Source: Cupriavidus basilensis (GTDB lineage: Bacteria > Pseudomonadota > Gammaproteobacteria > Burkholderiales > Burkholderiaceae). From it: a DNA stretch of 64,000 nt. The position numbers and the translations under genes were made by a program. Positions 9,824 to 17,658 of this stretch are shown one piece after another (within the stretch, counting starts at the first letter, position 1; each line of letters begins with the position of its first letter). Below the pieces are notes generated by a model, which made no database searches, was not told the origin of the DNA, and worked only from the letters and a program-made list of their open reading frames with translations. Location: positions 3,596,001-3,660,000 of the forward strand of contig NZ_CP010537.1 in assembly GCF_000832305.1 (NCBI RefSeq), read 5' to 3'.

Positions 9824-9965
9824 GGCCCCTGCGGCAAGCGGTGGGCAGCGGCTTGCCACTATGCCGATTTCGTCGCCGCCGCTGGGGAAAGGCGACAAGC
9901 CGGCAGGGAGCGGTCATGCCACGCTGTAGGGGTCATCCACTCCTGGCCCCCTGGGCATTCCCGCC

Positions 9966-11000
9966 ATGCCTGCGCACGCCCTGCCTTCCCCTGCACGCCC
10001 CACGGCGTCTTCACCGCCCGCTCCCCGCCGGATCAGGGTGATCGACTCCCACACCGGCGGCGAACCCACCCGGCTGGTCATCGACGGCTTCCCCGATCTC
10101 GGCCGCGCCAGCATGGCCGCGCGGCTGGACCGGCTCGCGCGCGAGTACGACCACTGGCGCGCCGCCACCGTGCTGGAGCCGCGCGGCAGCGACGTGATGG
10201 TAGGCGCGCTGCTGTGCCCGCCGGTATCCGCCGATGCCTGCGCGGGCGTGATCTTCTTCAACAACAGCGGCTACCTGGGCATGTGCGGCCACGGCACCAT
10301 CGGGCTGGTGGCCTCGCTGGCACATCTCGGGCGCATCGCGCCGGGGCGGCACCGGATCGATACGCCGGTGGGCACAGTGGAGGCCACGTTGCATGAAGAC
10401 GGCTCGGTCGGCGTGCGCAATGTGCCCGCCTGGCGCTACCGGCATGCGGTAGCCGTCGACGTGCCGGGCCACGGCCGCGTCACCGGCGACATCGCCTGGG
10501 GCGGCAACTGGTTCTTCCTGACCGAATCCCATGGCCAGCGCATCGAGCGCGACAACCTCGATGCACTGACCGCGTTCGCCTGGGCCGTGCGGCAGGCACT
10601 CGAACGGGCGGGCATCGCGGCGCCGCACGGCGCGCCGGTCGACCATATCGAACTGTTCTGCACGCCCGACGGCGCCGATGACGCCGACAGCCGCAACTTC
10701 GTGCTGTGCCCGGGCAAGGCCTACGACCGCTCTCCCTGTGGCACCGGCACCAGCGCCAAGCTCGCCTGCCTGGCCGCGGACGGCAAGCTCGCGCCCGGCA
10801 CACCCTGGCGCCAGGCCAGCGTGACCGGCAGCCGCTTCGTGGCGCACTATGCGCCCGCCAACGAACCGGGCCGCATCATCCCGACCGTGCACGGCCACGC
10901 CCATGTGTATGCCGAGGCCACGCTGCTGATCGCGCACGACGATCCCTTCGCCTGGGGCATCGGCGCCCGGGGTATCGGCGCCCGGGGTATCGGCACATGA
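9966..11000 (+). CDS. lhpA: 4-hydroxyproline 2-epimerase (proline racemase family)
   Basis: 344 aa. [20 protein letters not shown] and MCGHGTIG with Cys107 provide one catalytic thiol; [15 protein letters not shown] with Cys258 provides the other. Both cysteines being present points to an epimerase or racemase, not a dehydratase. It converts trans-4-hydroxy-L-proline to cis-4-hydroxy-D-proline. The first 20 residues are a Pro/Ala-rich extension beyond usual family members. The C-terminus ends in a tandem GIGAR repeat. It overlaps the next gene by ATGA, so translation is coupled. The following dehydrogenase and deaminase genes support hydroxyproline as substrate. Confidence 0.92.
   Translation: MPAHALPSPARPTASSPPAPRRIRVIDSHTGGEPTRLVIDGFPDLGRASMAARLDRLAREYDHWRAATVLEPRGSDVMVGALLCPPVSADACAGVIFFNNSGYLGMCGHGTIGLVASLAHLGRIAPGRHRIDTPVGTVEATLHEDGSVGVRNVPAWRYRHAVAVDVPGHGRVTGDIAWGGNWFFLTESHGQRIERDNLDALTAFAWAVRQALERAGIAAPHGAPVDHIELFCTPDGADDADSRNFVLCPGKAYDRSPCGTGTSAKLACLAADGKLAPGTPWRQASVTGSRFVAHYAPANEPGRIIPTVHGHAHVYAEATLLIAHDDPFAWGIGARGIGARGIGT
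10956..10995 (+). repeat. 15-bp tandem repeat at the 3' end of lhpA
   Basis: Units starting at 10956, 10971 and 10986 (GGTATCGGCGCCCGG type) encode successive G-I-G-A-R pentapeptides. The repeat keeps frame and adds a tail beyond the conserved fold. Confidence 0.75.
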
Positions 11001-12166
11001 AGCCCGCGCAGGCTTACGGCGATGTCATCGTCATCGGCGCCGGGATCGTCGGCGCGGCCTGCGCCTTCGAACTGGCCGGGCACGGGCTGGATGTCTGCGT
11101 GCTGGACAGCCGCGCCGGCGGCGCCACCCATGCGGGCATGGGCCATTTGGTGATGATGGACGACACCGCGCCAGAACGCGACCTGTGCGCCTGCTCGCTC
11201 AGGCTCTGGCGGGAGCTCGCCCGCGACATGCCGCCTGGCTGCGCCTATCGCCAGTGCGGCACGCTGTGGGTGGCCGGCGATGCCGCGGAAATGGCGCTGG
11301 CCCGCCAGCGCCAGGACGCGCTGCGGGCGCAGGGCATCCCGTGCGCCATGCTGGATGGCGGCGAACTGGCGCGCCACGAGCCCATGCTGCGGCCGGGCCT
11401 GGCGGGAGCGCTCAAGGTCGCGGGTGACGCCATCGTCTACGCCCCGGCCGTGGCATCATGGCTGCTCGCGCAGAGGGCGTCGCGGATAAGCCTCCTGCAC
11501 GCCACGGTGAGCGCGGTGCAGGCAAACCATGTCACCCTGGAAGACGGCAGGCGGCTCACCGCCGCCGCGGTCGTCGTCGCCAACGGCATCCAGGCCACGC
11601 AACTGCTGCCAGCGCTGCCGATCCGCGCCAGGAAGGGGCATCTCGTCATTACCGACCGCTACCCGGCCTGCGTGAACCATCAGCTGGTCGAACTCGGCTA
11701 TGCCGCGAGCGCGCACCACAGCGACGGGATCTCGGTCGCCTTCAATGTGCAACCGCGCCCAACGGGCCAGTTGCTGATCGGCTCGTCGCGCCAGTTTGAC
11801 AGCCTCGATGCCGCGGTGGACACCCAGGTGATGGCCCGCATGCTCCGGCGCGCCACCGCCTACCTGCCCGCCCTCGCCGACATGAACGCGATCCGCTGCT
11901 GGACCGGCTTTCGCGCCGCCACGCCCGACGGGCTGCCCATCGTCGGCGCCCACCCCGGACAGCCGGGCCTGTGGCTGGCGGTGGGCCACGAGGGCCTGGG
12001 CGTGACCACCGCGCCCGCCAGCGCGCGCCTGCTGGCGGCGCTGCTGCTGGGCCACCGGGCCCCGGTCGATCCGGCGCCTTTTTCCTTCAGCCGCTTCGCC
12101 GCAGCCACGCAGACCGCTCCTGGCCCCGGCAGGGAGAACAAGCATGAAACGCAACCGAGCCGGTAA
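10997..12166 (+). CDS. lhpB: FAD-dependent D-hydroxyproline dehydrogenase, DAO-type subunit
   Basis: 389 aa from ATG 10997. It has the dinucleotide-binding motif [17 protein letters not shown] (about residues 11-27) and a DAO-family C-terminus with [17 protein letters not shown] and [13 protein letters not shown]. Together with the small iron-sulfur protein and the second flavoprotein downstream it should form the alpha-beta-gamma D-hydroxyproline dehydrogenase known from Pseudomonas. That enzyme oxidises cis-4-hydroxy-D-proline to pyrroline-4-hydroxy-2-carboxylate and passes electrons to a respiratory acceptor. It overlaps the epimerase gene by 4 bp and the 2Fe-2S gene by 23 bp. Confidence 0.9.
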   Translation: MKPAQAYGDVIVIGAGIVGAACAFELAGHGLDVCVLDSRAGGATHAGMGHLVMMDDTAPERDLCACSLRLWRELARDMPPGCAYRQCGTLWVAGDAAEMALARQRQDALRAQGIPCAMLDGGELARHEPMLRPGLAGALKVAGDAIVYAPAVASWLLAQRASRISLLHATVSAVQANHVTLEDGRRLTAAAVVVANGIQATQLLPALPIRARKGHLVITDRYPACVNHQLVELGYAASAHHSDGISVAFNVQPRPTGQLLIGSSRQFDSLDAAVDTQVMARMLRRATAYLPALADMNAIRCWTGFRAATPDGLPIVGAHPGQPGLWLAVGHEGLGVTTAPASARLLAALLLGHRAPVDPAPFSFSRFAAATQTAPGPGRENKHETQPSR

Positions 12167-12407
12167 CCCGACTGTGAACGTCCTCCTGGATGGCAGTGCG
12201 CTGCGGGTGCCGGCGGGTATCTCCGTGGCGGCGGCCGTGGCCTATAGCGACCGGCCATTCACCCGCCGCGCCTGCGGCGGCGGGCCGCGCGCGCCGTTTT
12301 GCGGCATGGGCATTTGCCAGGAATGCCGCATGACCATCGACGCCCGGCGCCGGCTGGCGTGCCAGATCACGTGCCGGGAGGGCATGGTGCTGGAGCGCAC
12401 GCCATGA
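12144..12407 (+). CDS. lhpF: Small [2Fe-2S] subunit of D-hydroxyproline dehydrogenase
   Basis: 87 aa ferredoxin-fold protein. Cys53-x4-Cys58-x2-Cys61-x11-Cys73 is the plant-type [2Fe-2S] ligand set (PFCGMGICQECRMTID then LACQ); Cys44 and Cys77 are extra. The size and position between two flavoprotein genes match the gamma subunit of the hydroxyproline dehydrogenase complex. It lies in a different frame overlapping the end of lhpB, and its TGA overlaps the next ATG, so the three subunits are translationally coupled. Confidence 0.9.
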   Translation: MKRNRAGNPTVNVLLDGSALRVPAGISVAAAVAYSDRPFTRRACGGGPRAPFCGMGICQECRMTIDARRRLACQITCREGMVLERTP

Positions 12408-13705
12408 GCCCGCAGCAATCCGGCATCGGCCAGGCACCGGCCTCTTGCCAGCGCCGCTACGACGTGCTGATCGTCGGCGCCGGGCCCGCGGGCATGGCGG
12501 CGGCGCGCGCGGCGGCCGCGAGCGGCTGCAGCGTCGCACTGATCGATGACAACCCGGCGCCCGGCGGGCAGATCTGGCGCGACGGGCCGGGCGGGCGGCT
12601 GCCATGGCAGGCGCGCAGCCTGCGCCACGCCATCGCCGCGCAAGACCGCATCGCGCTGTTCGCCTCGACGCGCGTCATCGCGGCGCCAGCGTCCCGCACG
12701 CTGCTGGTCGAGAACGACGAGAGCGCCATGCACCTGCAATTCCGCAACCTGATCCTGTGCACCGGTGCGCGCGAACTGCTGCTGCCTTTTCCCGGCTGGA
12801 CCCTGCCCGGCGTGACCGGGGCGGGCGGGTTACAGGCTCTGGTCAAGGCGGGCACGCCGGTCAGGGGCGAGCGCATCGTCATAGCCGGCAGCGGGCCGCT
12901 GCTGCTGGCGGCGGCCGCCACTGCGCGCCGGCACGGCGCGCACGTTGCGCGCATTGCCGAGCAGGCGCCGCTGTCACGCCTGACGCGTTTTGCTGGCGCG
13001 CTGTGGCGCTGGCCGTCCAAGGCGGCACAGGCGGTGGCGCTGCTCGATGGCCACTATCGGGCGAGCTCCCATGTGCTGGAGGCACTGGGTGAGGAGCGCC
13101 TGCAAGCAGTGCGCATCCGCCAGGGCGGGCGTACCGTGGCGCTTGCCTGCGACCGGCTGGCGTGCGGCTTCGGGCTGGTGCCGAATACCGGGCTGGCCGT
13201 GCTGCTGGGCTGCGCGCTCGACGCCGTATCGGATGCGATTGCCGTCGATGCGCTCCAGCGCACCGGCCTGCCTCACGTCTATGCGGCGGGCGAATGCACG
13301 GGTATCGGCGGCAGCGAGCTGGCCCTGATCGAAGGCAGGATCGCCGGCTACGCGGCCGCGGGCGCCGACGAGCGGGCCAGCGCGCTGACGGCGAAGCGCG
13401 CGCGCTGGCACGCGTTCGCGCAACGCGTGCGGACCGCTTTCGCGCTCGACCCTGTGCTTGGGACGCTGGCCCGCGCCGACACGCCGCTGTGCCGCTGCGA
13501 GGACGTGCCGCTATCGGCCATCCGTGCGCATCCGGATGCCTGGCAGGCCAGGATGCAGAGCCGCTGCGGCATGGGTGCCTGCCAGGGACGTGTCTGCGTC
13601 ACGGCCGGGCGGCTCCTGTTCGGCTGGGCGCAGTCCACACCGCGCCCGCCGCTGTCTCCCGCCCGGATCGGCACCTTGATGCTGGACGAGAACGGGCGAA
13701 GCTGA
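12404..13705 (+). CDS. lhpE: D-hydroxyproline dehydrogenase, NAD(P)/FAD-type subunit with BFD-like iron-sulfur domain
   Basis: 433 aa from ATG 12404. VLIVGAGPAGMAAARAA near the N-terminus binds FAD. A second nucleotide-binding segment, RIVIAGSGPLLLAAAATA, lies in the middle. VYAAGECTGIGGSELAL is the usual C-terminal FAD contact. The final domain carries Cys363-x-Cys365-x22-Cys388-x4-Cys393 (LCRCEDVP then CGMGACQGRVC), a BFD-like [2Fe-2S] site. This architecture is shared with the large subunits of octopine, nopaline and hydroxyproline dehydrogenases. Electrons probably pass from the LhpB flavin through LhpF and this subunit. Confidence 0.9.
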   Translation: MSPQQSGIGQAPASCQRRYDVLIVGAGPAGMAAARAAAASGCSVALIDDNPAPGGQIWRDGPGGRLPWQARSLRHAIAAQDRIALFASTRVIAAPASRTLLVENDESAMHLQFRNLILCTGARELLLPFPGWTLPGVTGAGGLQALVKAGTPVRGERIVIAGSGPLLLAAAATARRHGAHVARIAEQAPLSRLTRFAGALWRWPSKAAQAVALLDGHYRASSHVLEALGEERLQAVRIRQGGRTVALACDRLACGFGLVPNTGLAVLLGCALDAVSDAIAVDALQRTGLPHVYAAGECTGIGGSELALIEGRIAGYAAAGADERASALTAKRARWHAFAQRVRTAFALDPVLGTLARADTPLCRCEDVPLSAIRAHPDAWQARMQSRCGMGACQGRVCVTAGRLLFGWAQSTPRPPLSPARIGTLMLDENGRS

Positions 13706-13731
13706 CAGGCTGCGCCAACGCCGCTTGAAAT

Positions 13732-13771
13732 GACGACGGCTGTTACTCCCTCTCCCACAAGTGGGAGAGGG
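13732..13771. repeat. Palindromic repeat, member of a dispersed family
   Basis: CCCTCTCCCAC-AA-GTGGGAGAGGG is a perfect 11-bp stem with a 2-nt loop at 13748-13771, preceded by ATGACGACGGCTGT. The same core and the reverse complement of that flank recur in the 26.4-27.0 kb block, so it is a REP-like element. Placed after the lhpE stop, it may also end or protect the upstream mRNA. Confidence 0.75.
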
Positions 13772-13845
13772 GAGAAGACCAACGGTCAATCCGTGAATCG
13801 ACGCACCCGGAAATCCGACGAACTAGAAAGTCCTCAGGAGACAGT

Positions 13846-14721
13846 ATGCCGACATCGCTCTCCCTCTCCCTCTGCGCCCCCGCCTTCCTGCCCCGGCAGC
13901 CCTCGCCAGCAACGGCAAGCCAGGACGAAGCCGACAACATCACGCACCTCGCCGGCATCTGCGCGGGCATAGCGAAGCAGCGCCCGCGCGACATGGCTAC
14001 CCTGCTCGATGCCATATCGCTGATCACGCCGTTGCTGAACGCCATTCCCAACGTGGTGTTCTTCATCAAGGACCGCCAGGCGCGCTATCTGGTCGCCAAC
14101 CTCACGCTGGCCGCCCGCTGCGGCTTCAAGCGCATCGAGCCCCTGCTTGGCAAGACGTCGGCCGAGGTCTTTCCCGCTCATCTCGGCCAGCGCTACACGG
14201 AGCAAGACCGGCGCGTCCTGGATACCGGCTGCGCCATTGCGCAGCAGCTCGAGTTGCATCTCTATCCCGCGCGCGACGCAGGCTGGTGCATGACCTGCAA
14301 GCGCCCCTTGCTGGATCGCGGCGGCGCCATCATCGGCATGGCCGGCATCTCCCACGACCTGCGCTTCGCCAGGGATACGCATCCGGCCTACCAGCGGCTG
14401 GCGGCGGTGGACACCTATATCCGCGAGCACTACATGCGCCCCATCCTGCTATCCGAACTGACGGGGCTGGCCGGCCTGTCGGCGGCGCAGCTCGAGCGCT
14501 ACTGCAAGCGCATCTTCCACCTGACGCCGCGCCAGATGATCCACAAGGCGAGGCTGGAGCGCGCGTCCGAACTACTGTCCACCGATATGCCGATCACCGA
14601 CATCGCGCTCGAGTGCGGCTATACCGATCACAGCGCCTTCAGCCGGCAGTTCAAGGCCCTGACCGGGCTGACGCCGCGGCAATTCAGGCCGCCAGCCGGC
14701 AGGCCAGGCGCGCACGATTGA
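13846..14721 (+). CDS. AraC-family regulator with PAS-like sensor (hydroxyproline cluster)
   Basis: 291 aa with CAGGAGAC before the ATG. Residues about 60-170 resemble a PAS domain (NAIPNVVFFIKDRQARYLVAN, then GMAGISHDL). Residues about 185-285 are an AraC/XylS double helix-turn-helix (LTGLAGLSAAQLERYCKRIF and ITDIALECGYTDHSAFSRQF). Hydroxyproline clusters in pseudomonads also carry an AraC regulator (LhpR). Placed between the dehydrogenase and deaminase genes, this protein is the likely activator responding to hydroxyproline; the ligand assignment is inference. Confidence 0.88.
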   Translation: MPTSLSLSLCAPAFLPRQPSPATASQDEADNITHLAGICAGIAKQRPRDMATLLDAISLITPLLNAIPNVVFFIKDRQARYLVANLTLAARCGFKRIEPLLGKTSAEVFPAHLGQRYTEQDRRVLDTGCAIAQQLELHLYPARDAGWCMTCKRPLLDRGGAIIGMAGISHDLRFARDTHPAYQRLAAVDTYIREHYMRPILLSELTGLAGLSAAQLERYCKRIFHLTPRQMIHKARLERASELLSTDMPITDIALECGYTDHSAFSRQFKALTGLTPRQFRPPAGRPGAHD

Positions 14722-14747
14722 GGCGCAATCACGCAATCACGCAAAAA

Positions 14748-14778
14748 GGCCGCGCGCGTCGAACCCACTCGCGCGGCC
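14748..14778. terminator. Strong hairpin downstream of the AraC gene
   Basis: GGCCGCGCG and CGCGCGGCC form a perfect 9-bp stem with a 13-nt loop. An A-tract sits on the 5' side, so a T-tract would follow the hairpin only on the minus strand. It may act as a bidirectional or minus-strand terminator, or slow plus-strand read-through into lhpC. Confidence 0.4.
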
Positions 14779-14926
14779 GCGCCTGGAGCGAGGCTCGCAT
14801 TGTGCCGATTTCGTCCACCTTCTTTACGGAAAGTCTCAAGCCCCGACGGCGCGCAACTGCGAACCTGAAGGCTGGTGGCCAGGTGATGCCATGCCGGCAC
14901 GCCCCACGTACACGAAAGGAGACGAT

Positions 14927-15853
14927 ATGAGCCGCAACGCCATCCATTGGAGCGGTGTGTTCCCCGCCGTCAGCACGCAATTCAAGGCCGATTACTCGCT
15001 GGATATCGAAGCCACCCACAAGGTGATGTGCAACCTGGTCGCCGACGGGGTCTGCGGCCTGGTGGTGTGCGGCACGGTGGGCGAGAACACATCGATGTCC
15101 GCCAGGGAAAAACTTGCCGTCATCGAAGCGGCGAAAGACGCCGCCAGGGGCCGCGTCCCGGTCATCGCGGGCATTGCCGAATTCACCACCGCCTTCGCCC
15201 GGGACATGGTGACCGAAGCGGCGCGCGCCGGCGTCGACGGCGTGATGGTGATGCCGGCGCTGGTCTACTCCGCCAAGCCGCACGAAGCCGCCGCGCACTT
15301 CCGCGACATCGCCACCGCCACGGACCTGCCGGTCATGCTCTACAACAACCCGCCGGTCTACCGCAGCGACATCACGCCGGACATCCTGGTCTCGCTCGCC
15401 GATTGCGAGAACATCGTCTGCTTCAAGGACTCCTCCGGCGATACGCGCCGCTTCATCGACCTGCGCAACGCCGTGGGCGACCGCTTCGTGCTGTTCGCCG
15501 GGCTGGACGACGTGGTGCTGGAGAGCATTGCCGTGGGGGCCGATGGCTGGATCTCGGGCATGTCCAACGCCTTCCCGAAGGAAGGCGAGACGCTGTTCCG
15601 CCTGGCCCGCCAACGGCGCTTCGACGAAGCGCTGGCGCTATACCGCTGGTTCATGCCGCTGCTGCACCTGGACGCGCGCCCGGACCTGGTCCAGTGCATC
15701 AAGCTGTGCGAGGAACTCACCGGGCGTGGGAGCGCGGTCACGCGGCCGCCGCGCATGCCGCTGCAGGGCGAAGCACTGGCACAGGTGATGACGGTGGTCG
15801 CTCAGGCCATGGCCACACGCCCGGCGCTGCCGGACGTCGGCCTGCGGGCCTGA
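14927..15853 (+). CDS. lhpC: Pyrroline-4-hydroxy-2-carboxylate deaminase (DHDPS family)
   Basis: 308 aa from ATG 14927, with AAAGGAGACG upstream. It is a TIM-barrel class I aldolase of the dihydrodipicolinate-synthase family. Lys167 in IVCFKDSSGD forms the Schiff base and Tyr139 in MLYNNPPVY is the general acid/base. GTVGENTSMS replaces the usual GTTGE substrate loop. In this context it should deaminate and dehydrate pyrroline-4-hydroxy-2-carboxylate to 2-oxoglutarate semialdehyde. The frame could start at 14891, but the ribosome site and homology favour 14927. The 2-oxoglutarate-semialdehyde dehydrogenase that should finish the route is not in the window. Confidence 0.9.
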   Translation: MSRNAIHWSGVFPAVSTQFKADYSLDIEATHKVMCNLVADGVCGLVVCGTVGENTSMSAREKLAVIEAAKDAARGRVPVIAGIAEFTTAFARDMVTEAARAGVDGVMVMPALVYSAKPHEAAAHFRDIATATDLPVMLYNNPPVYRSDITPDILVSLADCENIVCFKDSSGDTRRFIDLRNAVGDRFVLFAGLDDVVLESIAVGADGWISGMSNAFPKEGETLFRLARQRRFDEALALYRWFMPLLHLDARPDLVQCIKLCEELTGRGSAVTRPPRMPLQGEALAQVMTVVAQAMATRPALPDVGLRA

Positions 15854-15955
15854 GACCGCGCCGCCGGCCCGCGCGGCCGCCATCCACCCGCTCGCCATCG
15901 CGCACGGGCGGGCACATCGTCCGGACGACCATCCCCCGATGACCAAGGAGTCCCC

Positions 15956-17530
15956 ATGTCTCCAGTGCAAGGCAAGTTCAAGCGGCAGCTCTCGCTGACC
16001 GATCTCACCTTTATCGGCCTGGGCGCGATCTTCGGATCCGGATGGCTATTCGCCGCCAGCCACGTGTCCGCCATCGCCGGACCCGCCGGCATCATCTCCT
16101 GGCTGCTGGGCGGATTTGCCGTGCTGCTGCTCGGCATCGTCTACTGCGAGCTGGGCGCGGCACTGCCGCGCGCGGGCGGCATCATCCGCTACCCGGTCTT
16201 TTCCCATGGCGAGCTGATGGGCTACCTGATGGGCCTGATCACGCTGATCGCCTTCTCCAGCCTGATCGCCATCGAAGTCGTGGCCGCACGCCAGTATGCG
16301 GCGGCCTGGTTCCCCTTCCTGAGCCAGCCGGGATCGAGCAATCCGACCCTGCCCGGCTGGGCGCTGCAGTTCGCGATGCTGTGCCTGTTCTTCGTGCTCA
16401 ACTACTACAGCGTCAAGACCTTCGCGCGCGCCAACAACATCGTCAGCGTATTCAAGTTCGTGGTGCCACTGCTGGTCATCGTGGTGCTGTTCACGCATTT
16501 CAAGCCCGCCAACCTGCAGGTGCATGGCTTCGCACCGTTCGGGCTGTCCGGCATCCAGGCCGCGGTCTCCGCCGGGGGCATCATCTTTGCGTACCTCGGG
16601 CTGACGCCGATCATCTCGGTGGCCAGCGAAGTCCGCTCGCCACAGCGCACCATTCCCATCGCGCTGATCCTGTCGGTCTTGCTGTCCACCCTGATCTACG
16701 TGCTGCTGCAGATCGCCTTTCTCGGCGGCGTGCCGACCGAGACGCTGTCGGATGGCTGGCGCGGCGTCGGCCAGGCGTTCGCGCTGCCTTACCGCGATAT
16801 CGCGCTGGCGCTCGGCGTGGGCTGGCTGGCGTTCCTGGTGGTCTCCGACGCGGTGATCTCGCCCAGCGGTACCGGCAATATCTACATGAACGCCACGCCC
16901 CGCGTGGTCTATGGCTGGGCGCGCGGCGGCACCTTCTTCAAGTCGTTCTCCCGAATCGATGCGGCCTCGGGGATTCCGCGGCCGGCCTTGTGGCTGACCT
17001 TCGCGCTGTCGGTGTTCTGGACCCTGCCCTTTCCCTCGTGGGAGGCCATGATCAACGTGGTGTCGGCCGCACTGGTGCTGAGCTATGCGGTCGCGCCCGT
17101 CACGGTAGCCGCATTGCGCCGCAACGCACCCAGCCTGCACCGGCCGTTCCGGGTCAGGTGGCTAGCCGTGCTCGGCCCGCTCTCGTTCATCATCGCCGCG
17201 CTGATCGTGTACTGGTCCGGCTGGGGCACGGTGTCCTGGCTGCTGGGACTGCAGATCGCCATGTTCGTGGTCTACCTGCTATGCAGGCGCGCGGTACCCA
17301 CCCATCGCCTGAGCCTGGCGCAACAGGTGAAGTCGTCGCTGTGGCTGATCGCCTTCTACCTGCTGATCATCGTGGCGTCATACCTTGGCACTTTTGGCGG
17401 CATCGGCGCGATCAGCCATCCGTGGGACACAGGCCTGGTGGCGCTCATCGCGCTGGGCATCTATGGCTGGGGAGCCCGCACCGGCATACCTGCCGCGCTG
17501 CTGGATCTCGGCGGTGACGATGACGAATAG
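15956..17530 (+). CDS. APC-superfamily amino-acid permease
   Basis: 524 aa with about 12-14 hydrophobic segments. The N-terminal LTDLTFIGLGAIFGSGWLFAA matches the APC helix-1 signature with the glycine-rich substrate loop. AAGGAG lies 8 bp before the ATG. It begins 102 bp after lhpC on the same strand, so the likely cargo is hydroxyproline or a related imino acid. The C-terminal tail ends in an acidic GGDDDE. Polyamine and other amino-acid permeases share this fold, so the substrate is inferred from context. Confidence 0.88.
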   Translation: MSPVQGKFKRQLSLTDLTFIGLGAIFGSGWLFAASHVSAIAGPAGIISWLLGGFAVLLLGIVYCELGAALPRAGGIIRYPVFSHGELMGYLMGLITLIAFSSLIAIEVVAARQYAAAWFPFLSQPGSSNPTLPGWALQFAMLCLFFVLNYYSVKTFARANNIVSVFKFVVPLLVIVVLFTHFKPANLQVHGFAPFGLSGIQAAVSAGGIIFAYLGLTPIISVASEVRSPQRTIPIALILSVLLSTLIYVLLQIAFLGGVPTETLSDGWRGVGQAFALPYRDIALALGVGWLAFLVVSDAVISPSGTGNIYMNATPRVVYGWARGGTFFKSFSRIDAASGIPRPALWLTFALSVFWTLPFPSWEAMINVVSAALVLSYAVAPVTVAALRRNAPSLHRPFRVRWLAVLGPLSFIIAALIVYWSGWGTVSWLLGLQIAMFVVYLLCRRAVPTHRLSLAQQVKSSLWLIAFYLLIIVASYLGTFGGIGAISHPWDTGLVALIALGIYGWGARTGIPAALLDLGGDDDE

Positions 17531-17590
17531 CCATTGCCTCGATCTCGACCCGGAGCCCCGATGAACGATCCCGGCGCCCCACCACGCCAC

Positions 17591-17605
17591 CACGCCACAG
17601 GCGTG
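17591..17605. terminator. Small hairpin between convergent genes
   Basis: CACGCC-ACA-GGCGTG is a 6-bp perfect stem located between the permease stop and the LuxR stop. There is no T-tract, so it would be a weak terminator at best. Confidence 0.3.
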
Positions 17606-17658
17606 CGAAGCGGAACCCCGAATCTTCGTCACCTTGAAATGAATGCGCCTGAGGGCCG

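Noticed and set aside
13732..13771. Simple rho-independent terminator
   Set aside because: There is no T-tract after the stem, and related copies occur elsewhere, so a REP-like repeat is the better description, though it may still affect termination.
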